From positions 1-19,217 of the forward strand of contig CADCOL010000140.1 in assembly GCA_902803015.1 (NCBI GenBank): a stretch of DNA of 19,217 bases. The letters run 5' to 3'. Source of the stretch: an uncultured Lachnospiraceae bacterium. Its GTDB lineage: Bacteria > Bacillota > Clostridia > Lachnospirales > Lachnospiraceae. A program made the translations under genes and the position numbers. This document shows positions 13,936-19,217 of this stretch, one piece after another. The first letter of the stretch is position 1; each line of letters opens with the position of its first letter. Below the pieces are notes generated by a model. The model was not told where the DNA came from. It did no database searches and was given only the letters and a program-made list of their open reading frames with translations.

Positions 13936-16308
13936 CTATTTAAAATTTACAATCGTTACGCCGGCGTCTCCTTCGCCGTATTCTCCGAGGTGAAAACTGT
14001 CCACATAGGAAAGCTTTTTTAAGTGCCTTGCCACGGCATCGCGTAAAACACCGGTTCCTTTTCCGTGTACCACGCGTACACTGTGCAGATGGGATAAATA
14101 TGCATCGTCCAGATACTTGTCCAGATTGGCGATGGCTTCATCGGCAGTCTGGCCGAGCAGGTTGATCTCCGGCGAAATGTTTGCGGCTTTCGAGAAGGAG
14201 CCGGAATAATTGCCGCCTTTTTTGTTTTTGACGGGGGCCGGTTCATCTTTCGGGGCCTTGGCATAGCAAACATCTTTCACATTGGTCTTTACCTGCATCA
14301 TACCACAGGTTAGGAAGAAATTCCCCTTTGCATCGGGAAGTGATTTGACATATCCGCAAAGCTGCATGGAAAGGATTTCCAGATAGTCGCCCTTTTTGAT
14401 TTCGTCCGGCTTGGGAATTCTGCGAGTTTCTTCTTTCTTTACTTTCGGAGCAAGGTCTTTTTTCCGGTCGTTGATTTTACCGCGAAGCTTGGCGCGGGTC
14501 TGTTCCATGGACTGGATGTCCGTACCTTTATGGTAGGAACGGATTGCCTCGTCTGCGGTTTCTTTCGCATCTTCGAGAATTTCTTTTGCTTCTTCGTTTG
14601 CCCTCCTTATGATGCCCTCGCGACGCTCTTCCAAAGCGGCATTTTTTTCATCCAGGCGGCTTTGCATGGCGTTGATTTCCGAAAGACGGGTTTCAATGGA
14701 AAGCTCTTTTTCCTCGAGTTCTTTTTTCAGGCTGCCCAGATTCGCAATGACGTCTTCGAAATTCTCACGGCTTTCCGTAATCTCCGTTTTCGCGTCATCG
14801 ATAATCTCCTTCGGCAGGCCGAGTTTTGAGGAAATGGCGAATGCGTTGCTCTTACCCGGGATTCCGATTAACAACCGGTATGTGGGCGAAAGACTTTCCA
14901 CGTCGAACTCGCAGCTTGCATTTTTCGTAAGCGGAGCAGCGGAGGCAAAAATCTTTAACTCGCTGTAATGCGTGGTGGCCATGGTCAATGCCCCGCGGTC
15001 CCTTAAGGAGCGGAGGATGGCAATGGCGAGAGCGGCACCTTCCGAAGGATCGGTACCTGCACAGAGTTCATCAAACAGGCATAAGCAGTTTTCGTCCGCG
15101 GATTTCAGAATCGATATGATATTGGTCATATGTGCGGAGAAAGTACTCAGGGACTGTTCAATACTCTGCTCGTCTCCGATATCCGCATAAATTTCCCGGA
15201 ATACAGTCAGCTTTGATGTGGACAGCGCGGGGATATGAAGTCCGGCCTGGCCCATGGCACATAAAAGGCCGGTCGTTTTTAACGAAACGGTCTTTCCGCC
15301 GGTATTCGGTCCGGTGACTACCAAAAGCAGGTACTCGTCTCCGAGTCTGATATCTATGGGTACTACTTTTTTTGCATCGATAAAAGGATGTCGCGCTTTC
15401 CGGATCTCGAGAATGCGTTCTTTGCAGTATTCGGGTTTGGCGGCATTCATAAGAAGTGCCAGATTTGCTTTGGCAAAGATAAAATCAAGCTCCGAAAGCA
15501 CCTTGCAGTCGGCACTCAGTTCCGTGATGTATTCTCCGGCAAGGCCGCTTAACGAAATCAGGATTTTCTCGATTTCTTCTTTCTCTGCGCTTTCGAGTTC
15601 GGAAAGTTTGTTATTGTATTCCACAATCTGGGCCGGTTCGATGAAGAAGGTGGAGCCGGCTTTGGACTGGTCATGTATCATGCCGTGGACGGCATTTTTA
15701 TATTCCGCTTTGACAGGTAGACAATAGCGGTTGTTACGCATGGTAATAACGGCATCCTGCAAATAGGTGCGCAGAGATGTGTTTACCATATGCGTCAGTT
15801 CGCTGTGAATGCGTTCGGAATAGTTCAGTTTCTGCCGGCGGATGTTTTTCAGTTCCGCGCTGGCATCGTCCGCAACTTCTTCTTCGCTTATGAGGCATCT
15901 GCGAATCTCACGTGATAATTCTCTCAGCGGATGCAGTGCTTCAAAAAGGGAGGTGAGGGAATCGTCCGGATCTTCCGGATGTTCCTTTTCGCCGAATTTC
16001 CGGACACGCTCGGCACATTCGCAAACACCGGCAATGTGCAAAAGCTCCGCGATGGAAAGGCAGGATGAGAGAGACAGGGCATTCAGGGAAAAAGAAAGGT
16101 CCCTGTTTCCCGCAAAGGAAACACGACCGAGCCGGATGCTTCTTGAAACCGCATCGGAAGTTTCGTTCTGGGCTTTTTCAATCAGGGAATACTCCGTCAT
16201 GGGGAGAAGTCCGGCACAACGGTCCTTTCCGGGTGCGGAGTGTGCAAGATCGCAAAGCATTTTGATGACTTTGTCGTATTCAAGAATATGCAGGGATTTC
16301 TCGTTCAT
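13936..16308 (-). CDS. mutS2: MutS2 ATPase/endonuclease (ribosome rescue / recombination control)
   Basis: This 790-residue MutS-family protein lacks the mismatch-recognition domain. It is known to restrain recombination and, in Bacillus, to act on collided ribosomes. In order it has the core/lever region, Walker A GPNTGGKT (about 333-340), ADIGDEQSIEQSLSTFSAHM, Walker B CLCLFDELCAGTDPSEGAA (about 408-426) and THYSELK. A charged coiled coil (about 515-625), a KOW-like linker (KKGDYLEILSMQLCGYVKSL) and a C-terminal Smr domain (about 714-790) with HGKGTGVLR follow. The Smr opening motif reads INLLGQ rather than LDLRG. The length matches B. subtilis MutS2. AGAGGAG lies before the ATG, and the gene is divergent from the pseudoprotease gene. 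Confidence 0.96.
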   Translation of the reverse strand: MNEKSLHILEYDKVIKMLCDLAHSAPGKDRCAGLLPMTEYSLIEKAQNETSDAVSRSIRLGRVSFAGNRDLSFSLNALSLSSCLSIAELLHIAGVCECAERVRKFGEKEHPEDPDDSLTSLFEALHPLRELSREIRRCLISEEEVADDASAELKNIRRQKLNYSERIHSELTHMVNTSLRTYLQDAVITMRNNRYCLPVKAEYKNAVHGMIHDQSKAGSTFFIEPAQIVEYNNKLSELESAEKEEIEKILISLSGLAGEYITELSADCKVLSELDFIFAKANLALLMNAAKPEYCKERILEIRKARHPFIDAKKVVPIDIRLGDEYLLLVVTGPNTGGKTVSLKTTGLLCAMGQAGLHIPALSTSKLTVFREIYADIGDEQSIEQSLSTFSAHMTNIISILKSADENCLCLFDELCAGTDPSEGAALAIAILRSLRDRGALTMATTHYSELKIFASAAPLTKNASCEFDVESLSPTYRLLIGIPGKSNAFAISSKLGLPKEIIDDAKTEITESRENFEDVIANLGSLKKELEEKELSIETRLSEINAMQSRLDEKNAALEERREGIIRRANEEAKEILEDAKETADEAIRSYHKGTDIQSMEQTRAKLRGKINDRKKDLAPKVKKEETRRIPKPDEIKKGDYLEILSMQLCGYVKSLPDAKGNFFLTCGMMQVKTNVKDVCYAKAPKDEPAPVKNKKGGNYSGSFSKAANISPEINLLGQTADEAIANLDKYLDDAYLSHLHSVRVVHGKGTGVLRDAVARHLKKLSYVDSFHLGEYGEGDAGVTIVNFK

Positions 16309-16331
16309 AATTCTCCTCTTTCCACTCGTTT

Positions 16332-16361
16332 ATCATAGCATAAACAAAGGGGAATTGACAG
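16332..16361 (-). promoter_or_regulatory. Probable promoter of mutS2 (minus strand)
   Basis: Read on the minus strand, CTGTCA (16361-16356) is followed 18 bases later by TATGAT (16337-16332), preceded by a TGC extension. The distance to the mutS2 ATG at 16308 fits a short leader. Confidence is moderate because the -35 is imperfect. Confidence 0.5.
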
Positions 16362-16381
16362 TACAAAACACAAGGAAAATG

Positions 16382-16390
16382 TGGTAGGAT
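16382..16390 (+). promoter_or_regulatory. Possible extended -10 for the pseudoprotease-yhaM operon
   Basis: TGGTAGGAT resembles an extended -10 (TGN plus TAGGAT) and would start transcription just before GGAGGAAGG and the ATG at 16414. The nearby TTGACA (16355-16360) is 24 bases away, too far to pair with it normally. Weak call. Confidence 0.3.
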
Positions 16391-16413
16391 AGTGGATACG
16401 GGAGGAAGGTAAA

Positions 16414-17730
16414 ATGGAGAAGAAACAGGAAAATGATGATTATTCCTTCATGCAGGAACAAATCAAGAAACGTCCCATAAATAAACGGAAACTGATTAAA
16501 AGAGCTTTTACGACGGGCGCAATGGCCATTATGTTCGGTATCATTGCATCCCTGGTGTTTATTTTACTGGAACCGCTCCTTACCAAAATGGTATCTCCGA
16601 AGGAAGAGAAAGTGGCCATTTCCCTGCCGGACCCCACGCTTCCGGAAGAAACGAATGAAATCCTGCCCGAGAATATGGTGCAGGAGCAGCAGGATCTGGA
16701 GAAAAAAGAGGGCGATACCGAACCGATTGCCAGCTCCATCCAGAAATCGGAAATTGAAATCGAAGATTATCAGAAGCTTTACGGGAAGCTTGCTTCACTG
16801 GCGGAAGAGACCAAGAAAAGCATGGTCATTGTAAACGGTTCCACTTCGGAAGTGGACTGGTTTTCCAATGTGATTGAGAAGAAAAGCAGTGTATCCGGTC
16901 TTCTTGTGGCGGATAACGGCAAAGACCTTTTTATCATTTCGAATTACAGTCTGATTTCTTCTTCTACGGAATATGACATAGAATTTGGAACGGGAGAAGA
17001 GGTGGAAGGTACGCTGGTCGGTTTTGACAAGGCGACCAATATTGCGGTTTTCAGTGTTCCGCTCAGTTCCGTTTCCTCCAAAACGATAGAGCAGATTGTA
17101 TATGCCAACCTGGGCAATTCCAATATCGGAAATCGTGAAGGAGATGTGGTCATTGCCATCGGCGACCCGATGGGGTACTCCGCTTCCATCGGCTACGGAA
17201 TTATTACTTCCCTGTCCACCGTCGTATATACGCCGGATCATAATTATAAGCTGATTACGACGGATATCTACGGAAGCAGGAATGCGGAGGGCTTTTTAAT
17301 CAATACAAAGGGACAGATTCTCGGAGTCCTGAACCAGAAATACAACAATTCCGATTTGTCCAACCAGATTTCCGCAATCGGTGTGTCGGAGCTTCGAAGA
17401 GTGGTGGAAGATATTTCCAACGGTGCGGAGAAAGCATATCTGGGCATTACCATGGTGGATATCACGGAACAGGCCATTCAGAACGGTGTGCCGGACGGTG
17501 TGTTTATCCGTAAAGTGGAAATGGATTCTCCTGCCATGGAAACGGGAATTGCACCGGGAGATATTTTAACCAGAATCGGCACGGACTTTGTGAATACCGT
17601 AAGTGCCGTTGAAGTAAACATGCGAAACCGTAAACCGGGAGACGAAGTGATTCTGACGCTTCTTCGTCAGTCCGGGGATGAATACAAAGAAATCAATGTG
17701 AAAGTGACATTGCAGGAAAAAACGGATTAG
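16414..17730 (+). CDS. Membrane-anchored HtrA/DegP-like pseudoprotease with PDZ domain
   Basis: This 438-residue protein has a basic cytoplasmic N-terminus, one membrane helix (about 34-58), an acidic extracytoplasmic linker (about 60-120), a trypsin-like domain (about 130-335) and a PDZ domain (about 342-433) with DGVFIRKVEMDSPAMETGI. The fold is marked by GLLVADNGKDLFIISN, GTLVGFDKATNIAVFSV, VVIAIGDPMGY and GYGIITSL. All three catalytic positions appear replaced: the HtrA His is Ser179 (SNYSLI), the Asp is Asn209 (ATNIAV) and the Ser is Ala291 (RNAEGFLIN). It should bind but not cut peptides. GGAGGAAGG precedes the ATG. yhaM follows after 14 bases. The family is confident; the loss of activity is inferred from alignment by eye. 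Confidence 0.87.
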   Translation: MEKKQENDDYSFMQEQIKKRPINKRKLIKRAFTTGAMAIMFGIIASLVFILLEPLLTKMVSPKEEKVAISLPDPTLPEETNEILPENMVQEQQDLEKKEGDTEPIASSIQKSEIEIEDYQKLYGKLASLAEETKKSMVIVNGSTSEVDWFSNVIEKKSSVSGLLVADNGKDLFIISNYSLISSSTEYDIEFGTGEEVEGTLVGFDKATNIAVFSVPLSSVSSKTIEQIVYANLGNSNIGNREGDVVIAIGDPMGYSASIGYGIITSLSTVVYTPDHNYKLITTDIYGSRNAEGFLINTKGQILGVLNQKYNNSDLSNQISAIGVSELRRVVEDISNGAEKAYLGITMVDITEQAIQNGVPDGVFIRKVEMDSPAMETGIAPGDILTRIGTDFVNTVSAVEVNMRNRKPGDEVILTLLRQSGDEYKEINVKVTLQEKTD

Positions 17731-17744
17731 AAAGAGGTCATTAC

Positions 17745-18689
17745 ATGAAGTACATTAAGGATTTGCAGGAAGGAATGGCGGTAAGGGACATATACTACTG
17801 CAAACAAAGAAACGCGGCAGTGACAAAGAACGGAAAGGATTACTGGAATGTCATTCTGCAGGATTCCACCGGCACACTGGATGCCAAAGTCTGGGATATT
17901 GCATCCCCGTCCATCGTGGAATTTGAGGCCGGCGATTTTATCTACGTATACGGAGAAGTAACATCTTTTAACGGTGCACTTCAGATTTCCGTGAAGCAGA
18001 CGAGAATCGCGCAGGAAGGGGAATACAATCCGGCGGAGTATTTTCCGGTGACGGGCAAAGATATCGACGAAATGTGGAAGCGTTTCACGGAGTATGTGGA
18101 TTCCGTAAAGAATCCGTACCTGAATGCTCTTTTAAAGAAAATCTTTATTGAGGACGAGGATCTGGCGAAACGTTTTAAAAAGAATTCCGCAGCAAAGAGT
18201 ATGCATCACGGATTCATCGGCGGACTTCTGGAGCATACGCTTTCCGTAACGGAGAATTGCGAATTCTTCTGCAAAAGATATCCGATTCTGAAAAGGGATT
18301 TATTAATCAGCGCGGCGCTGCTGCATGATGTGGGTAAGACCAAAGAGCTTTCGCTTTTCCCGGAGAACGATTATACCGATGAAGGAAATCTTCTCGGTCA
18401 TATTGTGATCGGTTCCGAGATGGTGGAGCGTGCGGCATCACAAATCGACGGATTCCCGGAAACTCTGAAAAACGAACTGAAGCACTGTATTCTTGCACAT
18501 CACGGAAAATTGGAATTCGGATCTCCGAAGGTTCCGGCGCTGGTGGAAGCACTGGCACTGAACTACGCGGACGATCTGGATGCGAAAATGGAGATGTTTA
18601 CCGAACTTGCCGATAAAGTACACAATACAGACTGGCAGGGATACAATAAAATGTTTGAAACCAATATTCGCTTAACCAGAGGCGAATAA
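17745..18689 (+). CDS. yhaM: 3'-5' exoribonuclease YhaM (OB fold plus HD domain)
   Basis: This cytoplasmic exonuclease trims RNA 3' ends and can act on single-stranded DNA. It has 314 residues, equal to B. subtilis YhaM. The N-terminal OB fold covers about 1-95 (VILQDSTGTLDAKVW, IYVYGEVTSFNGALQISV). The HD metal-binding domain follows, with His164 in LLEHT, His194-Asp195 in LLHDVGK, His252-His253 in ILAHHGKLEFGSP and the Asp pair in NYADDLDAK. AGAGG lies just upstream of the ATG. It is co-transcribed with the pseudoprotease gene before it and probably the RlmD-type gene 31 bases after it. Confidence 0.95.
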   Translation: MKYIKDLQEGMAVRDIYYCKQRNAAVTKNGKDYWNVILQDSTGTLDAKVWDIASPSIVEFEAGDFIYVYGEVTSFNGALQISVKQTRIAQEGEYNPAEYFPVTGKDIDEMWKRFTEYVDSVKNPYLNALLKKIFIEDEDLAKRFKKNSAAKSMHHGFIGGLLEHTLSVTENCEFFCKRYPILKRDLLISAALLHDVGKTKELSLFPENDYTDEGNLLGHIVIGSEMVERAASQIDGFPETLKNELKHCILAHHGKLEFGSPKVPALVEALALNYADDLDAKMEMFTELADKVHNTDWQGYNKMFETNIRLTRGE

Positions 18690-18720
18690 CGCGAAACATC
18701 AAAGGAAGACCGAACCACGG

Positions 18721-19217
18721 ATGAAGACGGAGAAAAACGGTTTTAAAAAGAATGATATCGTAACCGTAACGATTACGGACATGGACGAAAAAGGGCAGGG
18801 CATCGGCAAAGCTGACGGCTTTACCCTTTTTGTTAAGGATGCCGTTGTCGGGGATGTGGTCGAAACCAAGGTAATGAAAGCAAAGACGAATTATGCCTTT
18901 GCAAAGCTTATGAAGGTAATTACGCCATCGCCCGACAGAGTTTCGCCTGCCTGCCCGATGGCGAGAGCCTGCGGGGGGTGTCAGCTGCAGGAATTAAGTT
19001 ACGAGGCGGAACTTAAGTTTAAGGAAAACAAGGTAAAGAACCATCTTGTCCGGATCGGGGGATTTGAAGAAGAGTTTATTGAGAGCATCAAAGAACCGAT
19101 TGTCGGAATGACGCAAACGGCGGAAGACGGTCCTTACCGGTACCGTAACAAGGCACAATATCCCGTCGGAGCGGATAAGGACGGCAACCCCGTTGTCGGA
19201 TTCTATGCCGGCAGAAC
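18721..19217 (+). CDS. rlmD: 23S rRNA (uracil-C5)-methyltransferase, RlmD/RumA family (5' part)
   Basis: The frame opens at ATG 18721 and runs off the window, so about 165 residues are visible of an expected 400 or more. The N-terminal TRAM domain (KKNDIVTVTITDMDEKGQG, then FVKDAVVGDVVETKV) binds RNA. Next come the [4Fe-4S] ligands Cys78, Cys84 and Cys87 in ACPMARACGGCQLQ and the start of the methyltransferase region (YRYRNKAQYPVG). These enzymes methylate a uracil at C5 in 23S rRNA (position 1939 or 747 in E. coli numbering); Gram-positive homologues may modify both, so the exact site is open. AAGGA at 18702-18706 is rather far (14 bases) from the ATG, but no alternative in-frame start exists upstream. 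Last gene visible in the yhaM operon. Confidence 0.88.
   Translation, partial: MKTEKNGFKKNDIVTVTITDMDEKGQGIGKADGFTLFVKDAVVGDVVETKVMKAKTNYAFAKLMKVITPSPDRVSPACPMARACGGCQLQELSYEAELKFKENKVKNHLVRIGGFEEEFIESIKEPIVGMTQTAEDGPYRYRNKAQYPVGADKDGNPVVGFYAGR

Noticed and set aside
15842..16387. Plus-strand open frame (181 codons) opposite the mutS2 start
   Set aside because: It is Ser/Arg-rich antisense to a clear MutS2 coding sequence, has no ribosome site and no domain.
1..19217. CRISPR arrays, insertion sequences, prophage or tRNA/rRNA genes
   Set aside because: No spaced direct repeats, transposase or integrase frames, terminal inverted repeats or cloverleaf sequences were seen; the only tandem repeats are the coding units in the kinase tail.

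Overview
The window looks like chromosomal housekeeping DNA from a Gram-positive anaerobe of the class Clostridia, most likely Lachnospiraceae. This is inferred from the gene set (MsmK/UgpC-type sugar ATPase, mutS2 with an Smr domain, yhaM, a short thermophile/archaeal-type S-adenosylhomocysteine hydrolase, single-permease polar amino acid transporter), strong AGGAGG-type ribosome sites and short intergenic gaps. No 16S or other species marker is present. I see no insertion sequence, prophage, CRISPR array, tRNA or rRNA. No gene-free stretch exceeds 300 bases.

Region 1 (1-343): the 3' end of a sugar ABC transporter ATPase (TOBE part), closed by a strong intrinsic terminator. Region 2 (407-4763): a tight plus-strand cluster of sensor kinase, response regulator, RluA-family pseudouridine synthase and adenosylhomocysteinase. 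The kinase precedes the regulator and ends in a tail of GVKT repeats. Region 3 (4785-8716): a promoter, then an amino acid uptake operon (lipoprotein binding protein, hairpin, permease, ATPase), followed in the same run by one 484-codon ORF that joins a DapF-fold racemase/epimerase-like domain to a complete endonuclease III.

Region 4 (8731-11714): a near-consensus promoter drives a 35-residue membrane peptide, a protein resembling only the C-terminal half of AIR synthase/HypE proteins, an Lrp/AsnC regulator, a class I aminotransferase (AlaR/AlaT-like pair) and trmL. Region 5 (16308 down to 11716, minus strand): mutS2, then a canonical response regulator-sensor kinase pair, running head-on into trmL with a single base between stop codons. 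Region 6 (16414-19217, plus strand): a divergent operon with a membrane-anchored HtrA/DegP-like protein that has lost all three catalytic residues, the exoribonuclease yhaM, and the start of an RlmD-type 23S rRNA methyltransferase cut by the window edge.

Functionally the window mixes envelope sensing (two two-component systems and a PDZ pseudoprotease), amino acid uptake and conversion (transporter, racemase-like domain, Lrp/aminotransferase), methyl-cycle clean-up (AhcY) and RNA maintenance (RluA-type, TrmL, MutS2, YhaM, RlmD). The observations most worth a second look are the racemase-endonuclease III fusion and the catalytically dead HtrA-like protein. After these come the C-terminal-half AIR-synthase-like gene with its 35-residue upstream ORF, and the repeat tail on the first kinase.
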